A stretch of 64,000 nucleotides of DNA from an uncultured Clostridia bacterium (GTDB lineage: Bacteria; Bacillota; Clostridia; Christensenellales; UBA1242): positions 1-64,000 of the forward strand of contig CALVTR010000001.1 in NCBI GenBank assembly GCA_944362965.1. Direction: 5' to 3'. Within the stretch, counting starts at the first letter, position 1, and each line of letters opens with the position of its first letter. Made by a program: the position numbers and the translations under genes. Below the pieces are notes generated by a model that saw nothing but the letters and a program-made list of their open reading frames with translations, did no database searches and was not told where the DNA came from. Shown piece by piece: positions 25,595-33,917 of this stretch.

Positions 25595-26476
25595 ATGAAT
25601 GAAAATTTAAGTGTTAAGACAATAGAATTTAAAGAAAACGTCAGTGCAAAAGAGCTTACAACTATGAAGGCTGAAGCAACTATAAAAATTGTGTTCTACC
25701 CTAAAAATGAAAAGGAGCTTGTTTTTATATATAACTATCTTGCTGTAAATAATATCAAATTTATTGTTATAGGCAATGGCAGTAATGTGATTTTTACTAA
25801 AAAAGCAAGTGAAATGGTAGTTATTTCAACAAAGAAGTTGAAAAATAAGATAACTCGGCGAGATAATGTTGTAAGCATAAACTGCTCAACCCCACTTGCT
25901 GTCATTTTTAGGTATGCTTTAAAAAACAGCCTTTCAGGTTTTGAAAGGCTGGCTGCAATTCCAGGCAATTTAGGCGGTGCAATCTTTATGAACGCGTCCG
26001 CTTTTGGCAGTTCAATCTTTGACTATCTCACAAACGTAAAAGTGCTAAAAAATGGCAAAATACAAAATATCAAAAAAGAAAAACTGTCGCTATGCTATCG
26101 AGATAGCGGGCTTAGTGGCTGTCTTATATTGTCAGCAAAATTTAGATTGCCCAAAAAAGACAAATGTGAAATAGAAAAGGAATTTTATAAATATCAATAT
26201 CTAAGACATGTCAAGCAACCAAAAGGACTAAGCTCTGGCAGTATATTTAAAAATCCGCCCCTTCTTTCAGCTGGAAAGCTGATTGAAGAGTGCGGACTTA
26301 AAGGTTTGCAAATTGGCGGCGGCAAAATCTCAGAAAAACATGCAAACTTTATTATCAATTTAGGTGACGCCACCGCCGATGATATATTAAAACTTATTTC
26401 TTTAGTAAAATCAAAAGTCTATGAGAAATATAAAATTAGACTTGTTGAAGAAGTTAAGTTGCTGGCTCCAGAATAA
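25595..26476 (+). CDS. murB: UDP-N-acetylenolpyruvoylglucosamine reductase
   Basis: FAD- and NADPH-dependent reduction giving UDP-MurNAc, the step before MurC. The 293-residue protein carries the FAD-binding part VIGNGSNVIF, AAIPGNLGGAIFMNASAFG, YRDSG and the active-site region SSGSIFKNP, plus ISEKHANFIIN. It is of the short type I/II Gram-positive form. No clear ribosome site precedes the ATG. Its 3' end overlaps the stop region of the convergent cassette gene by 23 nt. Confidence 0.95.
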   Translation: MNENLSVKTIEFKENVSAKELTTMKAEATIKIVFYPKNEKELVFIYNYLAVNNIKFIVIGNGSNVIFTKKASEMVVISTKKLKNKITRRDNVVSINCSTPLAVIFRYALKNSLSGFERLAAIPGNLGGAIFMNASAFGSSIFDYLTNVKVLKNGKIQNIKKEKLSLCYRDSGLSGCLILSAKFRLPKKDKCEIEKEFYKYQYLRHVKQPKGLSSGSIFKNPPLLSAGKLIEECGLKGLQIGGGKISEKHANFIINLGDATADDILKLISLVKSKVYEKYKIRLVEEVKLLAPE

Positions 26477-27386
26477 AATCTGTATTTTCCGTTAATGTGT
26501 AAGTTAAAACATATCCAGAGCTATCTATAGAAACATGATCGATATAAGCCGGAGAACCTACTAAATACCAAAGATTATCATTAAAACTATTATAATAGTG
26601 TCCTTCATCATAACCCATGCCATTAGCAGTAATATAGAAACTCCCACCACCTGGAGCGTATAATTCCACGTCTTCTATTACTAAACCATTTGAAGTCCTA
26701 TTATTTAAGGCACTTAATTGCGTTAAATATGAACTATCACTAGCAATAGAAATATAACTTGTTTCGAGTTCCAAACTATCATTACTCCCGCTATATGTTA
26801 ATGTGTGAATTACTCCATCATCCCCCATAACATACACGTCTCTACCCCCGTGATGTGAAAATGTTGCTGTAAAGCTTGTTTGTTCTGCTATATCTATAAC
26901 AATGTTGTTAAGGTTTATTGTGGTTGAGCTTGTGACCTGAGCACTAATGTATATTGTGCCGGAGATGCCATCATAGGTTGCAACTTGGTCAAGTGGAACG
27001 CTATCTCCTGCTATTGTTCCGCTGACTGTTAAGGTTGCATTTGACAAGCTTGACTGACTGCTTGCACTGTATGTGGTTTCTGTCGTATTGATAACGTCAA
27101 TTTCAATGGACACGCTTCCGCTATCTGAACTGATTGAGCCAAAGTCAAGTTCAAAACTTTCACCTACGAAGCCCGGCATAAAGTTTTTTATTGTCTCGCC
27201 TTCTGTTTGTCCATCTGAAAGCCTTATATCTTTGATATACAAAGTTGAATCGTCTATATTAAATTCAACATTGCCCTTTAAGTTTATTGTAAAACTGCCC
27301 GTCGTGGCTAGCACACCCACAAGTAGCATACTTAGCACCAAGATAAATGCTGAAACAACTGAAATTAATTTTATCTTTAATGACAT
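26454..27386 (-). CDS. Secreted cassette protein 1, SipW/TasA-like signal, variable C-terminus
   Basis: A 310-residue exported protein. The first 35 residues (basic start, then AFILVLSMLLVGVLA) are a signal of the kind seen in SipW-processed TasA/camelysin proteins. Residues 28-170 are nearly identical to the gene at 47562 and related to the one at 56526: NLKGNVEFNIDDSTLYIKDI and VSGTIAGDSVPLDQV mark this beta-rich module. After IDIAEQT the sequence changes abruptly to a C-terminal part seen nowhere else in the window. AAGGAG precedes the ATG. It is read from the poly-G promoter at 27829 through a cloverleaf leader. The likely role is a surface or matrix protein; the processing peptidase is not in the window. 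Confidence 0.75.
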   Translation of the reverse strand: MSLKIKLISVVSAFILVLSMLLVGVLATTGSFTINLKGNVEFNIDDSTLYIKDIRLSDGQTEGETIKNFMPGFVGESFELDFGSISSDSGSVSIEIDVINTTETTYSASSQSSLSNATLTVSGTIAGDSVPLDQVATYDGISGTIYISAQVTSSTTINLNNIVIDIAEQTSFTATFSHHGGRDVYVMGDDGVIHTLTYSGSNDSLELETSYISIASDSSYLTQLSALNNRTSNGLVIEDVELYAPGGGSFYITANGMGYDEGHYYNSFNDNLWYLVGSPAYIDHVSIDSSGYVLTYTLTENTDFILEPAT

Positions 27387-27657
27387 AATAATTCTACTCC
27401 TTTTTTATTTTTCTGTTTAGTTGGTTTAAAGATGCCTGTTTTATGCAAATCTCAAGTGGTGAATAAATGCATATTCTTGTATTTATACCTTAATATAGCA
27501 TGACGGCACAATGGCGAATTTAATTTTTTTACAACTGTGACAAATGTCACACTTTAAACCTAGAACAACACTTCCCCTTTGATAAAATTTGATTGGTTTG
27601 AAAGAAATTTAGTGCGGGTTGATATTGCTTGTCTTTAAATAAAAACTGTGCGGGCTT

Positions 27658-27787
27658 GGCTGTGAGCTTTAGCTCTGCCCAAGAAAACATGCGAATTTTT
27701 AAATTCGCATTATGACGCAAAAGCTTTTGCGTCATCAGAAACTCTTTCGAGTTTCTGTTTTCTTGGCCAGTGGCTAAAGCCACAGTC
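27658..27787 (-). other. Cloverleaf leader element 1 (four-way junction)
   Basis: A long closing stem (27658-27688 with 27757-27787, interrupted by bulges) encloses three near-perfect hairpins at 27689-27710, 27712-27735 and 27737-27756 with only one or no base between them. A small hairpin with TTAAGATA/TATCTTAA lies between it and the promoter. It lies in the 5' untranslated region of cassette gene 1. Confidence 0.8.
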
Positions 27788-27828
27788 TTTGCTTTTAAGA
27801 TAATAATATTATATCTTAATTTATCTTT

Positions 27829-27856
27829 ATTATACCCCCCCCGCAACCCACGTCAA
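27829..27856 (-). promoter_or_regulatory. Poly-G spacer promoter of cassette 1
   Basis: Minus-strand TTGACG (27851-27856), 16-nt spacer whose 3' half is G8, then TATAAT (27829-27834) directly after the G run. Gain or loss of a G would change the spacer to 17 or 15 nt. Confidence 0.75.
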
Positions 27857-27963
27857 GCAAATTTAACAAATTTTTTAAAAATTTTTAATTTTTTTCGTTT
27901 TTTTATTTTATAGCCTATTTTGTTTATCATGCCTACTTTTTTCATAATATTTATAACAAAAAA

Positions 27964-27982
27964 CACACATATAGTATGTGTG
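27964..27982 (-). terminator. Terminator of the era operon
   Basis: CACACATA/TATGTGTG hairpin, then TTTTTTG on the minus strand, 22 nt past the era stop. It separates era from the cassette promoter. Confidence 0.8.
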
Positions 27983-28003
27983 CTATAAAAAATTAAAATT
28001 TAT

Positions 28004-28840
28004 TTAATATCCCAAGCTCTTTACCTTGTCCGGTCTGTCTCGCCAATCTTTTTCTACACGGACAAAGATTTTAAGCATAACCTTTTTGCCTAGTAGTTCT
28101 TCAGCAAATCCCCTTGCATAAGAGCCTATCTTTTTTAGTGTTTGTCCGCCCTTGCCAATTATCATACCTTTATGCCTATCATTTTCGCAAATAAGGTCGG
28201 CATCAATATAGCAAATATCTTCGCTTTCATTAAACCTTATAATTTCAACAGCCACTCCATGTGGCACTTCCTGGTGCAAAATATTGAGAGCTTTCTCTCG
28301 TATTTCTTCTGCTATTAAAAACTTAACACTCTTGTCGGTATACATATCTTCGTCATATATATAATGCTTATCTTGGTATTCTGGCAAATGCTCCAATATC
28401 TTCTCTTTGAGAGCGTCAATGTTTTCGCCTGTAAGTGAAGATACTTCAATATCGGCATCAAATGACTTTAAATTTTTTAGGTCTATCTTTGTTTTAACTA
28501 CAAGGCAAGGTGTTTCAAGATGAGCAATATACTCCTTCTCTTCGTCAGTTGGCGTTTTGCTGCCATCCATCAAATATAGAACAAGGTCAACCCCGCTGAC
28601 TGCCGCCCGGACGTTTTTCGACATTGCCCTATCAAGTGCATTTTTGCTATGGTGAATGCCCGGCGTATCCACGAACACTATTTGATAGTCGCTGCCCGTG
28701 AGAATACCTAAGATATTATCACGCGTGGTCTGTGGTTTTGATGAAATAATCGCCACCTTTTGCCCTACGAGAGCGTTTACAAGGCTGCTTTTCCCTGCGT
28801 TTGGCAGCCCAACAAGTGCAACATATCCTGCTCTAAACAT
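28004..28840 (-). CDS. era: GTPase Era
   Basis: Ribosome-assembly GTPase that binds the 3' end of 16S rRNA. GLPNAGKSS (G1), DTPGIHH (G3) and KTKID (G4) are clear, and the C-terminal KH domain contains the GMIIGKGGQTLKKIG RNA-binding loop. At 278 residues it is slightly shorter than usual (about 300) but complete. It overlaps the 3' end of ybeY by eight nucleotides and is the last gene of the yqfC-yqfD-ybeY-era unit. Confidence 0.97.
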   Translation of the reverse strand: MFRAGYVALVGLPNAGKSSLVNALVGQKVAIISSKPQTTRDNILGILTGSDYQIVFVDTPGIHHSKNALDRAMSKNVRAAVSGVDLVLYLMDGSKTPTDEEKEYIAHLETPCLVVKTKIDLKNLKSFDADIEVSSLTGENIDALKEKILEHLPEYQDKHYIYDEDMYTDKSVKFLIAEEIREKALNILHQEVPHGVAVEIIRFNESEDICYIDADLICENDRHKGMIIGKGGQTLKKIGSYARGFAEELLGKKVMLKIFVRVEKDWRDRPDKVKSLGY

Positions 28841-29318
28841 GCTTTTTGCCTCGTTTCAATTTTAGGTTGCTAAGTATCTTCTCCGCAGTTTCATTCATAA
28901 TTTTTTCATCATTTTCTTCAATATGGTCATACCCTAGCACATGTAAAAGTCCATGAAGGGCAAGAAAGCCTATCTCACGTTTTTTGCTATGTCCATATTC
29001 TTTCGCCTGCTTTCTTGCAATCTTAGGGCATATCACAACGTCACCGAGATATAATGTTCCATCTGGTGATTTTTCTTTTGCAAACTCCTTAAGCTTATGT
29101 GGGTAGACAATGTCAAGCATTGGAAAAGACAGCACGTCTGTTGCCCTGTCAACTTTTCTATACTGATTGTTAAGGTCTCTTATTCTTTTTTCGTCTGCAA
29201 ATGAAACTGTTATTACACTTCCTTCAAGGTCATTTTGTGTTTCTTGCATTGCTGCATGGTAAATTTTTGTTATAAGACTTCTACTACAAAAAGATACTTT
29301 TTCAAAATTGATTTGCAC
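28833..29318 (-). CDS. ybeY: Endoribonuclease YbeY
   Basis: Zinc-dependent rRNA maturation factor. The HGLLHVLGYDH motif (His-x3-His-x5-His) near residue 125 is the metal site, and TDVLSFPM is the conserved strand. Length 161 is normal. It lies between yqfD and era, as in many Firmicutes, although phoH and pgpH of the Bacillus arrangement are missing here. Confidence 0.95.
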   Translation of the reverse strand: MQINFEKVSFCSRSLITKIYHAAMQETQNDLEGSVITVSFADEKRIRDLNNQYRKVDRATDVLSFPMLDIVYPHKLKEFAKEKSPDGTLYLGDVVICPKIARKQAKEYGHSKKREIGFLALHGLLHVLGYDHIEENDEKIMNETAEKILSNLKLKRGKKHV

Positions 29319-29320
29319 TT

Positions 29321-30442
29321 TTATTCTCCTATGTTCTTATTGGTGGTTATCGTATAGCTAACTATATGACAACCCGCCCCTTCGCTTATATAATAATTTT
29401 CACTTATTATTATGTCATTTTCTTGCAAAAAAATCAAGGCTTTTTGACGTGCTTCTGCAATTTTATCTTCTTTAACGTCATCAAAATTTGAAATAATTTC
29501 CTTTGTTTCTATTTCATAATAGGTGGTCTTTCTTAATTTCAGCGGCAAAATCAAATTTTTTGTAAGGTCTTCGGTGTAACTTTTAATTTCATACTCTTCA
29601 AAATTGACTTCTTGAGTGTTTGAATAGATAACTAAATCTCCTAGCAGCACTTCAACATTTGTGAAAAGATTGCCTGTTCTTGTGCTTTCAATTCTATAAT
29701 CATAGTGCGAAGCAGTGGCACTAATCCACACATTTGCATAGATTTCTGCCTTAGGCTGCACCTGATAGACCGTTCCATCAGCGTCAGTTGTGTATGGCAA
29801 AACTAAAACATCACCTTTCTGCACAATATCGCCTTCATTGACGTTAAGTGTGCCTTGAATAAGGTTTATCTCTGTTATCATTCCGTCATACTCGCTGACT
29901 ATAGGCTGAAAATCATCGCCCATTTCATTTGGCAAGACGGCTGGATTTAGGTTTATAATCAAACTTTGCCCAACAATCGCTACACTCACCGAGCTTACAA
30001 AATCAAAATTATTTCGTATCATAATTTCTAAGTTGTCGGTGGAGATATTGCTTTTAAAATTGCTATTCATATTATCTTTAACAAAGCTCTTTACTTCCTG
30101 ACACTCCGCACTCTCGCCGCCCCATACTTCTATTTTTAGCACCAGATTAAACTGCACCAAATAAAAAATAAGCGATATAATTATTCCTGCAATTATACCA
30201 TATCTTAAAAAAGCCTTTTTGAGATTATAGAAAAATCCACGATGAGATATAGAAACTATTTCAAGCCCTTGATTTTCAATTAGCTTTTTTATCTCCTTTG
30301 TGTCCTTGAGTTCCACTTCAAACTGACTATTTTTTTCATCTTCTCGCTTAAAATTAAAAATCTTGACCTTCTTTGAAATGTTGTTTAAAGCCCGCTCTTG
30401 ATTTAGTCCCTTGACTTTAAACGTTATCCTATTTTTCAGCAT
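29321..30442 (-). CDS. yqfD: Sporulation protein YqfD
   Basis: Membrane protein made in the mother cell and needed for normal sporulation in Bacillus (SigE regulon). The 373-residue protein has a cytoplasmic first 85 residues, one membrane helix (YGIIAGIIISLIFYLVQFNLVL) and a large outer domain with the family signature around YDGMITEINLIQGTLNVNEGDIVQKGDVLV. The ATG overlaps the yqfC stop as TGATG and uses GGAGATATTT, so the TTG one codon upstream is not needed. Confidence 0.92.
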   Translation of the reverse strand: MLKNRITFKVKGLNQERALNNISKKVKIFNFKREDEKNSQFEVELKDTKEIKKLIENQGLEIVSISHRGFFYNLKKAFLRYGIIAGIIISLIFYLVQFNLVLKIEVWGGESAECQEVKSFVKDNMNSNFKSNISTDNLEIMIRNNFDFVSSVSVAIVGQSLIINLNPAVLPNEMGDDFQPIVSEYDGMITEINLIQGTLNVNEGDIVQKGDVLVLPYTTDADGTVYQVQPKAEIYANVWISATASHYDYRIESTRTGNLFTNVEVLLGDLVIYSNTQEVNFEEYEIKSYTEDLTKNLILPLKLRKTTYYEIETKEIISNFDDVKEDKIAEARQKALIFLQENDIIISENYYISEGAGCHIVSYTITTNKNIGE

Positions 30443-30705
30443 CAAAATATCTCCACTTTGTTTATTTTCCCCTGCAAAAGCAGTGTGTTATCGGTAAGCT
30501 CATTTAAGACTAGATTTTCACCTTCTACAACAACCCTGCCCTTCTTTATCTTGAACGCCACAGTCTCTCCGCTTAAAATGGTAACACCGTGATGCCCTTC
30601 AACATATAGCAGTTTGCCTGATAAGTTGATGATATTATAGTCATTAAGCAAATTGTGGTCAAAATTTGTCACCTTGTTTTTTATCTCATCAAAAAAATTG
30701 AACAT
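30442..30705 (-). CDS. yqfC: Sporulation protein YqfC
   Basis: Small YabP/YqfC-family protein of 87 residues, partner of YqfD in sporulating Firmicutes. The beta-rich pattern LLYVEGHHGVTILSGETVAFKIKKGRVVVEGENLVL is typical of the family. The ATG at 30705 follows GGAGACTTAT; a TTG four codons upstream is not supported. A terminator separates it from the floA unit, so a SigE-type promoter near 30720 would be expected, though I cannot see a convincing one. Confidence 0.88.
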   Translation of the reverse strand: MFNFFDEIKNKVTNFDHNLLNDYNIINLSGKLLYVEGHHGVTILSGETVAFKIKKGRVVVEGENLVLNELTDNTLLLQGKINKVEIF

Positions 30706-30753
30706 ATAAGTCTCCAATTTAAGATATGCTCATATTCAAATATATATTAAAAA

Positions 30754-30775
30754 AAGAGTAGCAAAAGCCACTCTT
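30754..30775 (-). terminator. Terminator of the floA unit
   Basis: AAGAGT-GC/GC-ACTCTT hairpin (one mismatch) directly after the stop codon, followed by a T7 run on the minus strand. Confidence 0.8.
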
Positions 30776-31372
30776 CTAGTCATCATATTTATTGAAAACA
30801 TTGCTTAAAATAACTGCTTTTATCTCTGGCGGAAGGTCTTTAATTTTAGATAGGATATCCTTGTTTAAAATCCTTCTTGAATATGCATGTTCGTCAAGGA
30901 ACGCTTCAAAATCATCTTTTTGCTCTCTTCTTTGCGGGCTTGCATTCATTTTGGAACGTTCGGAATTAAGTAAATCAAGAATTTCTCTGTTCTCTAGATT
31001 TCTTGGCTGTCTAGTCCTTGTAGTGCGTTCGGGCTGCATTCTTCTTGGTTGAGAAAAAGTTGACTCTGGTGGAACATAATCTTCAATGATTGGACCTTGT
31101 TTTTCCGTTTCAACCTTTTTCTCAGAGCTCTCAATTCTATTCTCAGCTGGTTTTTCTTCAGCTGCTTTTATAGGTTCTGTATTTTCTTGGTCTTTTGATA
31201 AGGTTATTTTGTTGTCATGCTCAAGATTCTCTTTCTCAGTTTTATATTTTTGTAAGTTTTCTTGAAGTTTTTTAAAACGCTTTTTATTTGCCCTGCGTAT
31301 AAAGATAATTGCAATTATAATAGCGATAAGCACCCCGCCACAAATTATTCCTATAAGTAATGGCGTGCTCAT
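30776..31372 (-). CDS. Single-pass membrane protein with long charged linker
   Basis: Not a family I recognise. The 198-residue protein has a membrane helix at residues 4-25 (LLIGIICGGVLIAIIIAIIFI), a basic juxtamembrane RRANKKRFKK, a charged low-complexity coiled or disordered linker (about 35-130) and a more ordered C-terminus (REILDLLNSERSKMNASP, DFEAFLDEHAYSRRILNKDIL, LPPEIKAVILSNVFNKYDD). The start overlaps the floA stop as TGATG, so it is coupled to the flotillin gene and may act with it at the membrane. In Bacillus this position is taken by yqfB, which is unrelated in length. Confidence 0.7.
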   Translation of the reverse strand: MSTPLLIGIICGGVLIAIIIAIIFIRRANKKRFKKLQENLQKYKTEKENLEHDNKITLSKDQENTEPIKAAEEKPAENRIESSEKKVETEKQGPIIEDYVPPESTFSQPRRMQPERTTRTRQPRNLENREILDLLNSERSKMNASPQRREQKDDFEAFLDEHAYSRRILNKDILSKIKDLPPEIKAVILSNVFNKYDD

Positions 31373-32394
31373 CAGTATAGATCTCCATCATCGTCATCTT
31401 GTTTCTTATTGTCGCTGATGATTGCACGTCTTAAGGCGGTATCGGCTTGCAAATTCATCAGTTTATAATAATCCATCACAGAGAATCTTCCTTCCTTGAT
31501 TGCCTGAGAAATTGCCTGTGGAACTTCGGCTTCAGCCTGAAGCACTGTCGACTTCATCTCTTCAGTCTTTGCACGCATTTGAATTTCTTTGATTTCTTCC
31601 TTATTTTTCATCTTCTCAGCTTCGATTGAAGCATAGATTTTGTCTTTCTCAGCCTGTCTCATTTCGCTTTCCAAGTTTAAATCTCTGCCCATTTCAACGG
31701 AAGTAATATTGATATCATACATTTCGAACATAGACTTTTGCGTGATAACCCTTAAGTCCATATTTGAAAGCAAACTTGGATTTGGTTCTGCAAGAAGTGC
31801 TTTGTGGTCTTTTGTTTTTGAGATATTTTCCATAATCCACGCGCTGACATTATTCTTTAAATCTTCAAGCCCAAGACTATTAAGATACTTGTTTATATTC
31901 ACCTTTACTGAGAATTTAGCATTGGCAATAATTTCAATGTTGTCTTGTGTAAATCCCCTTATATCTCTAACTTCAACCACTTTAGAAACTATCGCGTCGC
32001 GAACGACATTGAACACATCTCCTGATGCAAGCTCTATAGCACAGGCAAGATTAAACCCAAGTTTGATTGAAGCTTCTTCTGCCATATTCATTGCCTTTAT
32101 AACATTGACAATGTTTCCGCCAGAAGTTACCAAAGTCTCAATTTCATTGAGAGATATATTTCTCTTGGCTTTCTTTGCCATGATATAAGCTGAAACTATA
32201 TCTTTTACATTAAATTTTCTACTTTTTAAACTTATCAATCTATAACTTGGAATATAACAACCTGCAAACAATGCTGTAAACCAGCTTTTAAGTGGAACTA
32301 TACAATAATAGATAATTAAAATTAAGAGTATTGCACCAAAAACTGATACAAGTGTTATCTCAGTTGCTCCAAATGCTAATAATAATGACTCCAT
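31372..32394 (-). CDS. floA: Flotillin-like protein FloA
   Basis: Scaffold of functional membrane microdomains. The 340-residue protein has an N-terminal membrane helix (LVSVFGAILLILIIYYCIV), the SPFH/band-7 domain, and a coiled region (QAEKDKIYASIEAEKMKNKEEIKEI) before the C-terminus. The order floA - yqfC - yqfD - ybeY - era matches the Bacillus yqfA region. The ATG at 32394 follows TTGGAGGAAAAC; the TTG upstream overlaps this ribosome site and is not used. Confidence 0.93.
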   Translation of the reverse strand: MESLLLAFGATEITLVSVFGAILLILIIYYCIVPLKSWFTALFAGCYIPSYRLISLKSRKFNVKDIVSAYIMAKKAKRNISLNEIETLVTSGGNIVNVIKAMNMAEEASIKLGFNLACAIELASGDVFNVVRDAIVSKVVEVRDIRGFTQDNIEIIANAKFSVKVNINKYLNSLGLEDLKNNVSAWIMENISKTKDHKALLAEPNPSLLSNMDLRVITQKSMFEMYDINITSVEMGRDLNLESEMRQAEKDKIYASIEAEKMKNKEEIKEIQMRAKTEEMKSTVLQAEAEVPQAISQAIKEGRFSVMDYYKLMNLQADTALRRAIISDNKKQDDDDGDLY

Positions 32395-32540
32395 GTTTTC
32401 CTCCAACCTTATTATATCACAACAACAAATTTATGTAAATACCCATAAATTTAAAATTTGGTATAATTTAACGATTTTTTCAGGAAATTATGGTATAAAA
32501 CATATTATTTTTTGAAAATTTTGCCGTTTTTGTTTAATTT

Positions 32541-33380
32541 TTACTCTTTTCCGATAAATGACCTTTGATAGTAAAACAAATATTGCTGTGCATAGCCTGC
32601 AAGCGAGCCAAACTCTGAAACAAGATTTTGTGATATTTTCTCTCTGTTTTGAAGCGGCGTGTAGTATTTGTTATACATTTGCTCAATCCATGTGTCCACA
32701 GGAAAGACATCAAAACGATTGAAGCCGAATAGTAAGACACAATCCGCTACTTTTGGTCCAACTCCGCTCAAGGAGATGAGTTTTGCCCGAAGCTCTTTTG
32801 TGCTTAAAGCTTGCATATCACAAAGCTTACTAGGAGTTATCTGTCTTAAAACCTTATAAAGATAGTCAGCTCTATACCCTGCACCCATGTTCTTGAAAAA
32901 TTCTTGACTACACTCTAGCAGTCTATCATAACTTGGAAAAGATTTATGCTCCTTGCTCTCTCCACTTTCTCCGATAGCATTTCTTATATTATTTAAAATA
33001 AGCTTTATACGCTTTATATTGTTATTAGCCGAAATTATAAAAGAAATAAGTGTTTCAAATGGATTTTGCTTTAAAATTCTAATTCCATAGCCAAATTTGA
33101 TTGGCTCACGCATAATATTTTGCTTAGATAGCTCTGCTTTTATTTTGTTATAATCATTATCAAGGTCAAACCAGTTTATAAAATAATCAATATCTGTTGT
33201 GTATATTCGTGTTTTGCCATCTTCTTCAATAATCTCTGCATACTTATCTTGCGGAAATACTATAAACCTGTCGTCTTTCTTTTCATAGCAGAAAACTTGT
33301 CCACATTCTAAAATATGTTCTATATTAAATTGACTTTTATCTTCTATTTCAATAAAATTTTCACCTTTTGTATAAATCAT
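32541..33380 (-). CDS. 8-oxoguanine DNA glycosylase, OGG1-like
   Basis: Base-excision repair enzyme that removes 8-oxoguanine. The 279-residue protein has an N-terminal OGG domain (FNIEHILECGQVFCY) and the helix-hairpin-helix GPD part LSGVGPKVADCVLLFGF with catalytic Lys210 and Asp229 (FPVDTW). This matches the Clostridium-type OGG group that lacks the zinc loop. It is transcribed alone, downstream of the spoVM-like micro-ORF. Confidence 0.9.
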   Translation of the reverse strand: MIYTKGENFIEIEDKSQFNIEHILECGQVFCYEKKDDRFIVFPQDKYAEIIEEDGKTRIYTTDIDYFINWFDLDNDYNKIKAELSKQNIMREPIKFGYGIRILKQNPFETLISFIISANNNIKRIKLILNNIRNAIGESGESKEHKSFPSYDRLLECSQEFFKNMGAGYRADYLYKVLRQITPSKLCDMQALSTKELRAKLISLSGVGPKVADCVLLFGFNRFDVFPVDTWIEQMYNKYYTPLQNREKISQNLVSEFGSLAGYAQQYLFYYQRSFIGKE

Positions 33381-33551
33381 AAAAAACCTCGCAATTATTA
33401 TAGCATACTTAACACTAATTGTTAATAAAAAAATATATCATTTTTTACATGATATATAACAAGCTATAGATTTTAATAGCCTTAAATTAATAACAAAATA
33501 TGTAGATATGAAACGTGAAAAATTGTCTCAGATGGCAAATTTTAAGTTAAT

Positions 33552-33656
33552 TTAAGCGTTTTTTGACTTAAAAAATCTTTTTAGAAAAAAGCTGAGCCAC
33601 TTAGGAGCTTTGATACATATTATTCTATACTTTGCGTTGTCTTTCTGTTTTTCCAT
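33552..33656 (-). CDS. SpoVM-like amphipathic micropeptide (candidate)
   Basis: A 34-residue ORF, MEKQKDNAKYRIICIKAPKW and on, whose C-terminal 24 residues (RIICIKAPKWLSFFLKRFFK then SKNA) resemble SpoVM, the 26-residue peptide that binds curved forespore membrane and recruits SpoIVA. The IK-x-PK-aromatic-L core followed by an amphipathic basic helix is the shared feature. An N-terminal extension of about nine residues and the lack of a Shine-Dalgarno sequence lower confidence. spoIVA itself is in this window at the right edge. Confidence 0.45.
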   Translation of the reverse strand: MEKQKDNAKYRIICIKAPKWLSFFLKRFFKSKNA

Positions 33657-33770
33657 ATTCTTATTTATTCAAATTTATGTTGCAATGTGAAAAAAATTAA
33701 TATAAAAGATAGGAAGAATGAAAAGACTTAGCTTAAAATTAATATTGTTGAAAAGTTTTTTGTAAGCTTG

Positions 33771-33871
33771 GCGGCTATCGGAAACGCAAGCCTTTTTAGG
33801 CTTGCAAAAGGAAGCTCCGCTTCCTTTAAAAACTTTGAGCCCTTGCTCAAAGTTTTGTTTCCGATAGCCGC
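33771..33871. other. Cloverleaf element 2 (four-way junction)
   Basis: A perfect 15-bp closing stem GCGGCTATCGGAAAC/GTTTCCGATAGCCGC encloses three hairpins at 33786-33805, 33807-33827 and 33829-33856 with single-base joints. It lies about 45 nt beyond the feoB stop codon. Flanking TTTGTAAG and CTTGCAAG can extend the stem. The three hairpins share no sequence with elements 1, 3, 4 or 5. Confidence 0.8.
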
Positions 33872-33917
33872 GACCTATTCCCTTGCAAGTGCCCCTTCCC
33901 CTGTCCCCAATTTCGAC

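Noticed and set aside
27547..27846. 99-codon minus-strand ORF over cloverleaf 1
   Set aside because: It starts inside the promoter spacer, contains the -10 box and reads through the hairpins. Its similarity to the ORF at 48535-48783 follows from conserved DNA structure.
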